This document shows positions 41,881 through 60,200 of a stretch of DNA of 64,000 nt, one piece after another (positions within the stretch are counted from its first letter, which is position 1; each line of letters begins with the position of its first letter). The notes beneath the pieces were generated by a model. It saw nothing but the letters and a program-made list of their open reading frames with translations. It searched no databases and had not been told where the DNA came from. A program made the translations under genes and the position numbers. Origin of the DNA: Amia ocellicauda (lineage: Eukaryota > Chordata > Actinopteri > Amiiformes > Amiidae); assembly GCF_036373705.1 (NCBI RefSeq), contig NC_089858.1, forward strand, positions 12,747,501 through 12,811,500, in the 5' to 3' direction.

Positions 41881-41960
41881 GTCGTCCCGAATCCGGGTTC
41901 ATCCGACACCAACACCGAACCAAGCAGAACTGAACCGCAGCTCCTCTACAACACGCAGCC

Positions 41961-47298
<5,338 letters not shown>

Positions 47299-47331
47299 GA
47301 TGCCAGCCGAAGGAGTACACTCAAAAGTTAA

Positions 47332-47337
47332 AATAAA
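47332..47337 (+). other. rpl12: RPL12 polyadenylation signal
   Basis: AATAAA lies about 34 bases after the stop codon, as expected for the very short 3' untranslated region of a ribosomal protein mRNA. The region 47400-49380 holds no recognised coding sequence. It probably contains the POLE3 3' untranslated region, with minus-strand AATAAA candidates near 49114 and 47842. Confidence 0.8.
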
Positions 47338-49382
47338 TTTCTAAGAAAAATTAAACCTGAGTACAGCCTGGCTTTCTTCTTGGACTCGATGTTCTTGCCA
47401 TTGGGTGGCTTTGTCAACTAATGAAAAGGGAGAGGGGATTGGTTAAGTAAGGTCACTGTTCAGTGCAGCTAGGGGTTCTGATTCTGGAAGGTTGCAGTGT
47501 ATAGAGTGGGTATTTGAGTAGTTTCTGATAACACATCTGGCTGGTTGTACAATTATGGCATGGTGACTAACTGCAAACCGATGCACACTAGAAAAAACAT
47601 GTTCCCCTTTCCCTCAACCTTAAACCAGAGAACTGTGGAGAAATCTAAATCTTGCACAAATAGAGTATTTCAGTTTCACAATTGTAGCCTCACTGTTTCA
47701 ATTCCTTATTGTGTTGCTCACATTGGTTTTGTTCTCACCCTCCTGCTCTTCTGTAGATGGTTTACTGCTACTTCACCTGGCTAGGATTTATAGTGTAGTT
47801 TTTATTAAACCAACATTAAAATTCATCAATGTTTTAATGTATTTTATTATAAAATGTATACAAACATTTAAGTAAAGGTACATCAAAGGAAAGTCTCCCT
47901 GCCCCAAGTCTATACAACTGCACCCGGATTAAAAAAATAAGTAATGGCTCTAAGAATCTGCTTGTGAGGAGGGAAGTGGTTAGGAGACCAAGATTGTCAG
48001 TTGTGCAGAATTCCAGGGCCTGCATCTCGCCCGAGTGCATGGAGAGAGAGGCCCAGAGTAATACACATTTTTATGGGAAAGTAGCACTCAAGCCATAGCA
48101 CCGGTCTCATTGGCTTATCTGCTGTAGTTCCTGATTTAGTGGCAACTTAAAATACCAGGCTGATATCTCCTACTGGAAATGACTGATGAGACTGAGTAGA
48201 GTATGAGTCCCAGTTTAGCTGCTTCAGGGGCTGAGAAGCTGTGCTGGTTATAAATGCCCTTGAGCTGCCCACAAAGGTCTAATGGGGTGGGATACCTAGA
48301 GTTTTGTTTATACAGATAACTTATGGAAGAGAGTCCAGTTTTGTTTCTTTTGATGTTCCTCTATTAAGTTATTTAGCAGGATTCTTTACTTGACTGCAGT
48401 TTTACTTTTTATAATTTAAACTTTTCCAGTATTTCAGCTGAACTTGATTGATGACTGAAAGTATTAATTTCTGCCATCCCTTTTAGGAGAATAACTGAGA
48501 TCCAAATTATTCAGTTGCTTACAGAAAGAGGACCATTGTTTTTTTTTTTTAAGAAATCCCTGAATCATTGCTGTATCCTGGTACACCATTGTAATTTAGC
48601 AGCTGCTCTGTTGTTGCTAAGGCATCACTTGAGTAACAATACTCTATAAATAAACAAGCAGCCCTCACAGGAGGAGGAGACTGGGAGAGATGGGGGAGTA
48701 CAGTGTCCTCAACTAGGATAGGTAAAATATAGGTGGGGGGAGAGCTCCCTGCAAAGTCTGGGGACACAGATGAGGTCAGAATCCAATACCATGCTACATG
48801 TTAGCAGGGATCACGGAGTTTTGATAAAACTCAGGTTCCCAATTGTGGACATGATGCCTGCTTTTCTGAGAGGAATAAAGCCAGTTGCCCCCCTCCCTTC
48901 TCAAAAAAAGTAAAGTACTTATGAGCAAATCTAACTGTAGCCCCACAGATCACCACTAGGCTCCAGCACTGAGCACTATCCTGGTTTGTGGTGGTTAGAG
49001 AGCACCAGATCTGCACCGTGGTGAGGTTCAGCTGTGCATTTTAAAAGCTTTGGTTTACAGAGACTTCTATCATTATACAATTTTTTTTTTTTTTTTTTTA
49101 CTTATACCCACTGATTTATTGCAGTTTCCTGTTAGTTACCACAGTCATGACAGCAGAAGGAAAGAGGACCTCATGTTCTGTCCATCAGTTCATGGCACTT
49201 TCCAAAACACACCGCTTCACCTCACAAGTTTTCTAGATATGTAATTACAATGCAGAGTGCTGCCCCCCCCCCAGCTGTGCTAGGTAATTCCTCTCGGTAA
49301 AGCACTGTCTCTACACTGCTGAGTCCTTTTATCCACATGTGTGTGCCCCCCCTCCCCACCACCCCTCACCCAGGGGGATTCC

Positions 49383-50790
49383 TCAGTTCTCCACCTCTTC
49401 CTCCTCAGCCTCGTTCTCGCCATCCTGCTCCTCCTCCTCCTCTTCGTTCTCCTCCTCCCGGCTCTTGTCGTTCTCCTCGGCATCGCTCTTCTTCTTGTCT
49501 CTGCGCTTCTGCTCTGACGCCTCCTTCTTCCCCTTCTGGCCCTTCTTATAGGCTGAGGGAGGGAGAGAGAGGAAAGAGGGGGACTTCAATATATCCAGTG
49601 GGAATTGACAAAGGTGGTTTATGTCTGCCATATACTGTATATTCGTTCTCATAACTTGCATGTACAGGAAAACTCATGCCAATCATCCCACCCATTCCCT
49701 GGCTAATTTCAGCTTTGTTTTGGTATTAAAAAGGTCCACCTCTCACACTTTTCCTCCTCATCTAATTCCCATTCCTCCCTCTCCTCACTCACCCTCCAGT
49801 GCCTCTCTGAGTGGCTGCAGGAATCTGTCGAACTCCATCTCCTCCATGGCAGCCAGCACATCTGCTGCATTCAGCGTCTTCCTCTTCGCCTTCATCGCAA
49901 AGTTATTGGCACTGAGGAAACAAATGCAAACCGGATGCCATCTGTCAGATGGGTGACAGAGCACAGGCCAGCACCCACTGCTAGCCAGCTAGAATTCGAG
50001 AGCTGCTGAGCAATTCTATTTATTACAGCTAATGCAAACTCCTTGAAATTCTTCTCATCTGCACATATATGCATTATAATTATTAATGCATCACAAAGAG
50101 GTGTCCTGTGCACTGTGAGTAAGTGTGTGTATGCTCTTTGTGTTGTGTCAGAACTGTGTCTGGTGGAATTTGTGTGTGTGTGTCAAGCGTTTGCAGGCCT
50201 CACCAGGAAGTGGCGTACAGCACGAAGACACTGGCGGCCTGCGAGATGGCCCTCCTCGCCTCCTTCGACACGTTCACACCATCGGGCAGCTGCGGGTCAG
50301 ATCACAACATCACACACTGGACACGGGCACTGCGGGACAGGGCTGGACCGGTTCGGATTTGGGTTTGGAGGCAGAGGAGGAGAGGGTGCGGGGACAGGAC
50401 AGGTACTAAGGCAAGGTCTAAATTAATAAATTGGATATCATTTGCATAATTAATTACACTGCGGAATCGGTAGGAAGGGACACAGACTCTTGGTTTATGC
50501 CACAGCTCGGACCGAAGTCACTTAATTGGAATTAATGTTAGCCAGTCATCTGCTAAATACAATACAAATACAAAGCAGAAACACACATACTGCGGTTCTG
50601 TGGCTCCCCCGCATCACATAGATAAAGTATTATATTGTCTGCATATCAATACTGGAAGAAGAGTGAAGAATGATTTCTAATAAAAAGAATAACAGTATCT
50701 GATAAAGTACAGTGGCGCTCTCACCGCTTCTTTAATGATGCGAGTTATAACCGCATTGGGCAGGTTAAGGTCCTCTGGTCTCTCGGCCAT
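49383..50790 (-). CDS. pole3: DNA polymerase epsilon subunit 3 (POLE3/CHRAC17)
   Basis: Four coding exons, minus strand, 50790-50725, 50289-50204, 49911-49793 and 49552-49383, give 146 aa; human is 147. POLE3 is a histone-fold protein that pairs with POLE4 in DNA polymerase epsilon and with CHRAC1 in the CHRAC remodelling complex. The histone fold is visible as [39 protein letters not shown] and [16 protein letters not shown], followed by LQPLREALE, a Lys-rich stretch and an acidic Glu/Asp tail ending EEEEVEN. It lies head-to-head with the C9orf43 homologue, as in human. Confidence 0.97.
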
Positions 50791-51629
50791 CGCCACACAG
50801 CTCCTGGAAAACAAACGCCACAGGTCTGACTACTGTGCAATAAGCATTCAATAGTTTATACATGTATACGTGTGTATGTGCATAATTTAAAAAATACAAA
50901 CCGTACCGGTTATTTCACTATGTAAGGATCCTTTTAAAATATGCACTTGTATACAACATGTGTTATGAATATATGACGTATCTATTTATCAGGTTTACCG
51001 AACTCGACTCCCATTACAGAACCACAACTGTATTCAAAACATACGAGACACCACACAGTGTTAAACGGGACATCGCTGAACCACCATACTGGGACTAACA
51101 TACAGGGCTATCACTATGTACCCACGTGTTTCTTAAAACCTCCCTGCCGCCCGGTGCGCAGGTCCGGGCGCAACACAGCCTGCAGGCGGCTGGCAGCGGC
51201 CTGTTCCCACTACCCCAGACAACCGACTCCGCTCTTCCGTCAACCACTTGTACTGACTAGAGCCAATATATACGGATAAATATATTGTTTTGTATTTTTC
51301 TCTAAACTTACACAGCCTATCTCTTAGACCGATTCGGTTAGTCTTCCCCAGTCCGTACCGATCTCGGCGTTATTAAACCCACTTCAGTTAATGCTTCGTC
51401 TCGCCGGACTTTTTAATGTTTTGAAGTATTTTCAACGACAGCCCGCGTGAACCTTCCAAACAGCCTTTCACCTTTCACCCTTCACCTCCCAATGATTTGC
51501 AACTTCAACTAAAATTATTTGGAAGACATTTTTTTTAGGTTCTGATTGATTTGTCTACGATGCATACCAGGTGTAAAATTATAGACTCATATATATTTAA
51601 TATACGTAATGATTTATTCTGAAAAGTCG

Positions 51630-51738
51630 ATCCCAGAATGCACCGTGCGAGGCTGGGTATTATGCGCATGCTTGGCGAAGAACGCGTCAAGTTGCCAGGC
51701 AACAAGAGGTTTCTTGCCGACAGCTAATCCCAAGAGAG
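51630..51738 (+). promoter_or_regulatory. C9orf43-homologue promoter: ZNF143-like, NRF1 and X-box motifs
   Basis: Within 75 bases lie TCCCAGAATGCA (ZNF143-like, 51630-51641), TGCGCATGC (NRF1-like, 51663-51671) and GTTGCCAGGCAAC (51691-51703), a near-perfect RFX X-box palindrome. A donor AGAGAG|gtaaaa at about 51738 would end a short non-coding exon. The two genes are about 1.4 kb apart. From 50800 to 51600 only scattered CpG-rich sequence (51140-51200) is seen, which may belong to the POLE3 start. Confidence 0.6.
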
Positions 51739-51994
51739 GTAAAATATTAAAAAACAAAAATATAGCTACTAAAGATCAATTAAATAACTAACAGTAGCCA
51801 TAGCCTACTTGTTTCTCAGTAAGATAATGTTAATTAAAACAATATTTCTGTGATATAAATATAAAAGGTGTGTTTCCAGCAGCTACAATTCAACAATCAA
51901 ACATTAATTAAGAGTATGCCACGATTAGTTTAACTTTTATTAATAGTAATAATAATAATATTTGTATTTCCCCTCGAGCTGAATTTATTACATT

Positions 51995-52085
51995 AAGGTT
52001 AGTTTCACAAACCCAGGTTAGCACTAGCCTTAGACTAGCTAATGACATTTTGAGAAGTAGTCCAAGACTTGTGTTCATTAAGGTT
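51995..52085. repeat. Short interspersed repeat fragment (MITE-like)
   Basis: The words gtttcacaaacccaggttag, cactagccttagactagc and agtagtccaagacttg match the family seen at 43.6 kb. It lies just before the C9orf43-homologue start codon. Confidence 0.5.
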
Positions 52086-52150
52086 TGTTATCAGCCGTAA
52101 ATGTGTTGTTACTAATTCACGTGTTGTTTGCTAATGTTTCCGTGTCGAAG

Positions 52151-55100
52151 ATGGGCAGTCTTTCTGGTCTGGTTCTGGATGAGACCCACTGTCTCCTGGC
52201 ACTGTGCCAACATCCGAGCTGCTGGGAGACAGAGCGGCGCGTCAGTAATGGCATGCCCAGGTACGGCAAGGCCAGGACACAGCCCACAGTGGTGCCCACG
52301 CAAGAAGGTACATCCCTGTGTCTCGCAATAAGGGTTCTGAATTGTACTAAAATGAAAAACACCTTAAATCTGTGTTACCTTATTCAGTGAAGCAGTTTTC
52401 TCCATAAATAGCACACTGCAGTGTCTTTGGTGCGTTGAACTGCTTTGTGCAAATTAGCTTAAAACTCAAGGAACACTTCAGTTGCAATTTGTCCTTAGGC
52501 ATCACTGTCAGAAATGTAATCCACCCCCCACCCCCACCAACTGAAGGAATAAACTAGGCATGCAGGACAGTAAGTGGATTTCACCTTAAGTGTTCTTTGA
52601 GTTAAAACATCATGAAACACATCAATGTCAATGCTACGATAAACACTGGACACTGAATATTTATAACTATTTATAGAGCTCATTAATAATGAGCTCTTGT
52701 TAGCTTTCAAAGTGTGTTTTCATGTTGCTCAGAGGGGCTGCCCACATTGAAGATCGTGACCGTCCCAACAGGCGGGGAGCAGGGTAGGCTGCAGTCATTC
52801 TCCAACACAAACCGCTGGGGCTACAGTCCCACAGACCTCTCAGCCACCCCCCCGTCCAGCTCCATACTGAGCTACTGTCAGGACCAGAGCTTCATCATGG
52901 AAAGGTGAGGGAAGCCACAGTGGGGACAATAAAGCCCCACATTTGTCTTCTTTATTTGTCTGCCGTTATGAATATGATAAAGTTGCTGTTTATGGCTAGT
53001 TAATTAATAATAAATTACAAATAAGTATAAATGCTAAATATATTGTTAAGTATGCCTGATCTGCCCACAGAATGAATTTAGAGATGTAACTGCACTGTGT
53101 TTTACAGCAGTATTTCTGTACAAATGTTTTCCTGCAATACCAAATCACTGTGTCAGCCGTTTTCATTGGATCCCCTGACCCTGAAAGCGCTCAGTGTGTA
53201 GGCTGCCGGTATAGGATTGTACAGTTTGCGATCTACAATGTTCTGTGGGATGTTTGGCTCCAGTGATGTGGTGTTGTATTATTTCTGTGCAGTGTGGAGA
53301 CCATTCACTTCCCTGGGCTCAACTCTCCCAGAGCTCCTGAGCGCCTGAGGCAGGGAGACAGGGACCCCAGGGCTGGGGGCCCACCTGGCAGAAACAGCAA
53401 GGATGTCAAGGTGTGTATTTCTTAAGGCACTCAAACTCACACACACTCACAATGGTGCACAGTCACTTACACAGACTCACACACTCACAGAGACACCAAC
53501 ACATTATCACAATGACAGTCACACAGACACTCATGCACATGCAAATCCACACACACAGACACCCACTCACACAAGCACATGCACGTCTGCCCACAGAAGG
53601 TAATGCAACCATAACGACCGTGGGTGGGAGTCCTGTAAAGACTTTTCCTTCCCGAAAATCTCTCGGGCCCAAGCTACTTAACCCTGACTGTGTGTTTCTC
53701 TCTTCGCAGCTCAGCCAAGCCCAGTTCAGTCTGGCAGACTGTGGCGCTGTCCGCTCCAGTGGCCTGGGCTCGGTGGTGGTGTGGGTGCCCAGTCTGAGCC
53801 CCCACAGCCCCTCCCTCTGCAGGTAACCAGCCAGCCAGCCAGTGTTGAGTCTGTGTGGTCTTTTCTCTGGGGGGGGTCACCATCGCGTTGACTGACCACT
53901 GTTCTCTGTTTGCTGTGGCTTCTGTCTGTGTGTTTGCATGGCCACAGACATCAGTACACCCGTTTTAAGAAAAATTTTTTTTTTTTTTTATGCGGCTGCT
54001 ATCTTCCCGTCTCCAGAACAAACTCTCCACAGATCAGCACAAAGGAGCTGGTGTGCAGCCTCCCACCCTGCCAGACTCGCAGCACCCTGGAGCCGGTGAG
54101 AGAGACCACCCTGCATCCACCTATGAACTTAATAATGTTGTTTAGGTGTTACGCAACCTCTGTGTTTTCTATGTTTGTCTGTTTCTTGCAATAGAAAAGG
54201 AAGAAGAAGCCGACTGATCCCCTTCGGTCCCAGGCGGCCCACCTGAGAGCCGGCGGACTGAGGGCAGAACGGGCAGGGTGGGGTGCAGGGGGTGCCAGGT
54301 CTCAGGTTTTCCCATGCTCTGGGCAGGAGACGCACCCTCAGAGTGGTGAGGTTAACAGGCCGCAGAACACAGATCCCATTAGAGAGCCCCCCCAACAGAG
54401 GCAGGACAGCACCCCCCTCAGGAATAGACCAGCGGTGTTCAATGGCGTCAGGGACAGGACTATTGGCAGGGGCCCCTCACTTGGGCCCCGGGGTTCCCAG
54501 TACAAATTGGACAGCACGGTAAGAGAGGCAGCCACTGCCCAGCACTGATCCAAACACTGTGAGGTCAACTGCTTCCTTCTCCTCCTTTTCCCTCTCCCTC
54601 TCCCCCTCCCCCTGTGTGTCAATGTCAGTGTGCTGTTGTTGGTCCCACAGCCGTTGCCCCAGGATGGGGAGAGGAGTGTGGACTGGAAAAGCCTAAGAGG
54701 GCAGCCCTACCTCTGGAGGAAATACGCCCACATCGCTGAGCAGGGCAAGAAAACCAGGACGACTGCCCCTGAGCCCCCGCCACCTCAGCACTCGGCAGAC
54801 TTTGTGTTTTACCCCCTCTCTAGTGCAGCAGGACGGACACTGCCCTGTGACCACAGTTGCTCTCTGGCTCTAGGTGGGTAAGGCCTTGTTTGATGCGTTA
54901 GGCCGGCGGTGGCCGACCCCGGAGCCTGAAGAGTCTCCAGTCCTGCAGGTGTTCCAGGTCTCCCCAAACCCTCAGTCATTGATGGACATTAGTTTGTTTT
55001 CACGAATTAAAACCCGGACCCCCCCACAAAGCAGACTCCTATACATTGAGGGCCATTTCCATAAAACTTTGACACGATGTTTGATTTACTATTTATATTT

Positions 55101-56984
55101 AATGTACACTTCAATTGTAAATATGAAAAACAAACAGTAATTTGTTTAACAACTAAATACAATTCAACTAAAATATCTCATTGTCTTCTCGCCCTCAGTG
55201 GAGTTTGTTTGACTGGAAGAGTAGTACACAACAGATATAGGGCCTTTTCCAAAGCTGGTGAGAAAGGAGATTTATACACAAGGCAGGGCAGCAAGTGTGA
55301 TTATTATAGCTACTGTAACACACTGACAGCCTGTATACTCACAATGGGACAGAAATAAAAAAAAGAAATGATCTTCATTAGGTAAAAATCTACACATACA
55401 AAAATGAATAAACTGTGCTCTGTATGTGTTGTGTGTGTTGTGTTGTGTGTGTACAGGGCCCCTGCAGCACCACTGTTCCCAGTGCGAGGGGGCACAGTGG
55501 CAGTCTGGCTACAGTGTGGTCGGGTCCCTGGAGGCCCCTCCCTCCCTGGACACCAGTCCCCTTTCACGTGACTCCCAGACCCAGGTGAGCCCCAGCACAA
55601 CCTGCCCTCAACTTACACAGGGTGGTCAGTGTTAGGTGTGTCTTTCTGTGAGTGTTGGGTGTGTCTCAGGGAGTTGGGTGTGTCTCAGTGAGTTGGGTGT
55701 GTCTATGTGGGTGTTGGGTGTGTCTCTGTGAGTGTTGGGTGTGTTTCTGTGAGTGTTGGGTGTGTCTCTGTGGGTGTTGGGTGTGTCTCTGTGGGTGTTG
55801 GGTGTGTCTCAGTGAGTTGGGTATGTCTCAGTGAGTGTTGGGTGTGTCTCTGTGGGTGTTGGGTATGTCTCTGTGGGTGTTGGGTGTGTCTCTGTGGGTG
55901 TTGGGTGTGTCTCAGTGAGTTGGGTGTGTCTCAGTGAGTGTTGGGCGTGTCTCAGTGAGTGTTGGGTGTGTCTCAGTGAGTGTTGGGTGTGTCTCTGTGA
56001 GTTGGGTGTGTCTCTGTGGGTGTTGGGTGTGTCTCAGTGAGTGTTGGGCGTGTCTCAGTGAGTGTTGGGTGTGTCTCAGTGAGTGTTGGGTGTGTCTCTG
56101 TGAGTTGGGTGTGTCTCTGTGGGTGTTGGGTGTGTCTCAGTGAGTTGGGTGTGTCTCTGTGGGTGTTGGGTGTGTCTCTGTGGGTGTTGGGTGTGTCTCA
56201 GTGAGTTGGGTGTGTCTCAGTGAGGGTGGGGTGTGTCTCAGAGAGTTGGGCGTGTCTCAGTGGGTGTTGGGTGTGTCTCTGTGGGTGTTGGGTATGTCTC
56301 AGTGAGTTGGGTGTGTCTCTGTGGGTGTTGGGTGTGTCTCTGTGGGTGTTGGGTGTGTCTCTGTGGGTGTTGGGTGTGTCTCAGTGAGTTGGGTGTGTCT
56401 CAGTGAGGGTGGGGTGTTGTCACTCAGCTCCAGGGCAGCAGCAGCAGCTGTGACTGGGAGCTGGGCTGCGGCACCAACCCTCCCTTCAACCCCCTGCTGA
56501 TCCCTGAGGACACAGCGCCACAGCAGCACAGGGCCGGTGAGACATGACTGCATTTCATATACACACACAAGCTACATATGTATACTGCTCACTTACATCA
56601 CACACATGCACTCTCATGCACACATTTGTGTATTTTCATGAATGTATTGATTTATCATAATTTTACAATGATTACGGTGTAATGTTTTACTTTCTCTCCC
56701 TCTCTATCCCTCTTTCACACCTTCCCTCTCTCTCTCATTCTCTCTCTCTTCCCCCCTTTCCGTCCTCAGAGTTGGGAGAGGGCGGCACAGCCAGTGCAGA
56801 GAATGCCTGTTCAGACACAAGAGCACTGGAGCAGATGGAAAGAGGAGCGAGAGAGGAAAGAAAAGAGAGGGAGGGGAGAAACGGAGTCAGGGCTGCAGTC
56901 CACTCAGCGCCCCTTCCACTGCCGCCCCCCCTCCCCCCGTGGGACCCACAGGCAACCCCACGCCACACCAACACCCCCATCTAG
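52151..56984 (+). CDS. c9orf43: C9orf43 homologue (uncharacterised)
   Basis: Ten coding exons, 52151-52307, 52733-52904, 53293-53410, 53710-53822, 54017-54095, 54195-54518, 54651-54873, 55457-55584, 56428-56536 and 56770-56984, give 545 aa; human C9orf43 is about 460. The N-terminus has LDETHCLLALCQHPSCWETERRV spread over the first exon, like the human DETTCGFAVCQHPQCW. Then come LPTLKIVTVPTG, a Ser/Pro-rich middle and WKSLRGQPYLWRKYAHIAEQ. The gene is divergent from POLE3, as in human. No enzyme motif or membrane segment is seen; the C-terminus is basic and Pro-rich. The function is unknown. The later exons rest on splice phase and open frame rather than remembered homology. Confidence 0.8.
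55637..56416 (+). repeat. Minisatellite of about 21 bases in a C9orf43-homologue intron
   Basis: About 780 bases consist of tandem variants of gtgtgtctctgtgggtgttg, with sub-variants ctcagtgag and a shorter 18-base unit. Because the main unit is a multiple of three, it stays open in several frames. It lies between the donor at 55585 and the acceptor at 56427, so it is intronic and ends about 10 bases from the acceptor. Confidence 0.95.
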
Positions 56985-57216
56985 TCACAGGAGAGAGAGA
57001 GAGAGAGAGAGGCTGCAACAAGAAACAGACTGCATTGTGGGTAGGCTGGAGGTTACAGTTCAAGGCCTGGAGGTACATTTGAAGGGGCAGAAGAAGCTCT
57101 TGTAGCAGAAGAACAAGGTGGACTCACTGACTTACTGTATTGCCCAGACTGGTAATCAGGTGTCTAATAACAAACAATAGGACCCAATATCATCAGCTGT
57201 AGCACCAACAAATATA

Positions 57217-57222
57217 ATAAAA
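57217..57222 (+). other. C9orf43-homologue polyadenylation signal
   Basis: AATAAA lies 233 bases after the stop codon and is the first such signal. No gene was recognised in the 4.3 kb from here to the CCN promoter. Confidence 0.6.
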
Positions 57223-57229
57223 GATGTAG

Positions 57230-60200
57230 TTCATTTTTCTTATCCTTAAGATTCTTTCTTTACAGAGCGTATCTGCAAGATAGCAACACTGGCTGGGGTG
57301 GTACAGTCATGGGCCCATAGTGCGTATATATTGGCCAGGGTGTTTGTAGACAGACTGCTGTGCAATGCCTGTGTTAAATGGACAGGCCCTTAACTACAGG
57401 ACGAGAAGAGGACAGACAGGGTGCAGTCTGGGTGTTGGTGTCTGTGCACCTTTTTCATTTTCACACACCCAGTTCAGCCCAGAAAAGTATCCCCTCTGCC
57501 AACACTAGGTGTCACTGCAGGGCCTGGGAGGCAGCAGGGCAGAAGGCTCAGAGAGATTTAAATTCACACAATGCTGAACTCCAGATCTCTAACGGCTGCT
57601 CTGATGAAAAAATTGGTATGAATAGTGTATTGTAATTAGTAGCCTGATACACCCCTCTCTCAGACACAGAACAGTACAGTGGAGTTTAGTGCAGTGCCGC
57701 ACAGTGCTGTCCTGTGCAACGCTGTGCTATAGTGCACTGTGCCGTGTGGCGTGGCACTGTGCCCAGATATCCCGGAGAGTGCAGTATGTGTCTTGACTTG
57801 GCACTACCCCCCCGGGGCGTCTGAGCGCTGGGTGTGAAAGTGGCACCCAGCTGGGGTCGGGCGGGGGCAAGGGCCTGTGGGGCGCCAGGGCGTCCTCTGT
57901 CCCTGTCTGCTCTCACACCTCGCAGGGCCAGCGCTCTGAGGGAAGCAGCCGTCACAACAGTGAGCCAAGAGGAGGGAGGGAAACGTATATATTTTTTTCA
58001 TTTCAGCGCTTTTCCACTTCATATCCTGTGTGTGTAGGTAACCCCCCCGCCTCCCTCCACCACACTCACACACACACTCACTCATACACATACACCCAGT
58101 TCAGCCCAGAAAATTATTCCAGGTGGGAGCAAAAGAAACAGAAGGCAGGGTGGCACAAATCTTGGAGAGCCATTTGCAGTGGGAATGTGCAGGTACTGGA
58201 TGACTCTACAGGACATGGAGCACACCTGGACACCCCAGGTACACAATGGACAGTGTGTGGCTGTAGTGTCTAGTCTGGGAGATGGAGGGGGGGTTAAGGG
58301 TATCTCCCCTGTTCTAGCTGTCATCGCTGCTATTAAGTACAGTGCAGGAATGTACAGCCAGTAAGAGAGTCCACCTGCCCCCTCCCATCAGCCAGAGCCT
58401 CTCAGCTCCCATAACTCTGCCAGGTCAATGAGCCCCATTGTGGTCCACCTACCCCATACCTGACTCTTACCCGCACTGCTGCCTGCCCAGGTGTGTGGGT
58501 GAGGGGCAATAGGGGATGCTGTAGCAGTAAAAGGTGCACAGACAGACACACAGAACCTGCAGTCAGGCAGGGGATGTGCATCTCACCAGTGTGTCCATGG
58601 CGGGTTAATGCGTGCCAGTGTTAGGATGGGCTGCACACAGTTATACTGGGAGATCTCATGTAATGACGACAACATTGTAATAACAACATAGTGACCCTTT
58701 ATTTCCTGATTACAGTTATAATTGTAATTGCACTGTGAATTAAACTATGTGTCAGACAGAGGAGAGCTCTGGTTGGGGTTAATGTTCAACCCAGATGAAG
58801 TTTGGGACTTGTTCATGAGGAATGTGTCTGACCTTTGACCCCGGGGGTGTAGTGTCATGTGTTGGGTTAAGGTGCAGTTGAGGCGACACAGCTGATTCTA
58901 CAAAGCGGACAGAGGCTGACTGGGATCTGGCTTGGGGGGGTTGGGTGATTAACACACTAAACAGTGCCAGAGAAATATGTGTGTGTCTGTGTGTCTGTTT
59001 GCATCTGTCTGCGTCTGTCTGTCACTCACAGTGTAACGAGCGTGGCGTGACTATTTTGCACGCACACACATGCTCACACACACAGACAGACACACTGACG
59101 TGTGAGCGCACATACACATACACACACACGCATACACATAGTATAAGATGTCTGTTTTTTCCCCTCCAGCACCTCTCCACCCCCCCCACCCCCACGGAAT
59201 GTCTCACCTCCCTGCATTGACGTTAAACACTTGCTACAAAATATAAAAACAAACACACAAAAACAAACAGTTACATCAGTGGAATAGTAAACTGAGACAC
59301 ACAGACTCTTTCCCTCTCTCTCTCGCTCTCCCCTTAACATCTCCCTCCCTGTGCACAAACCCCCACCCCCCCACTCAATTAATTCAAATTCACACTCTGA
59401 TCATGCTGGACACTTCTCCCCCCCACCCTCTTCAAAACCCCCTCCACTCCGTATGGCTCTTCGCCTTCCAACTGGGAGGATGAATACATTGAAATCCTTG
59501 CACTTATTTATTTCTTTGTCTGCAATGTTACTCAATGTGCGTTAATAAAAGAAAATAAGAAAATGTCGGGCGAGGGCTCAAAGCGCAGGAGTGAGTGCAG
59601 GATTAGTGACAGGGGGAGCAACAGTGTAGGGGTAGGTCAGGGCAGAGTGAAAAGTACTTTAAGGTAAGAGAGCTGGACGGTCTGGGGGGGGGCTTAGGTA
59701 TGACAGGTGCAGTGTGAGCAGGTGTGTCTTGTCAGGAAGGGGGTCAGGGGCTGGGGGATCCTGGAGGATGTGTGGGCTCCCGCTCTGGAAATATTTGTCC
59801 TCTGGGGTAATAATGACTGGCAGGGGCCCAGCAAACAGGACTGTGAGCCTTCTCACCGCCCCCCCCCCAGTCTCCTTCGTCACCTCCCTGTGCAGCAAGC
59901 AAACACATCCTGCTATTGTGAGCCTGGAATTTCAGCAATGTAGGCTGGGATTTCTTTTTTTTTTGTCTGATTCTGTTTCCCTTAAAAACAAGGTGATTTT
60001 GAACTTCCGAAGTATCCCAACCCTGTCCTTGCCATGGTTTTCCCTCTGCTCTCCTCGTGTGTGTGTGAGAGAGAGAAAGTGTAATTGTGCTGGTGCGTGC
60101 GTATTTGTGCATGGGTATGCGAGAACATGTGTGCGTGTGTACATGTGTGTTGTGAGTGAGAGTTTGAGTGATTGTGTGACTGGAGTGAGTGTGTGTGAGT

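Noticed and set aside
53952-54016. Earlier acceptor for C9orf43-homologue exon 5 (cacag before acatcagtac)
   Set aside because: Reads into a poly-T stretch with no donor; the acceptor at 54016 keeps phase and gives a clean exon.
55652-56204. Long open frames of repeated Cys-Trp-Val-Cys and Val-Gly-Cys-Val-Ser units
   Set aside because: They arise only because the minisatellite unit is a multiple of three; the array lies between a valid donor and acceptor.
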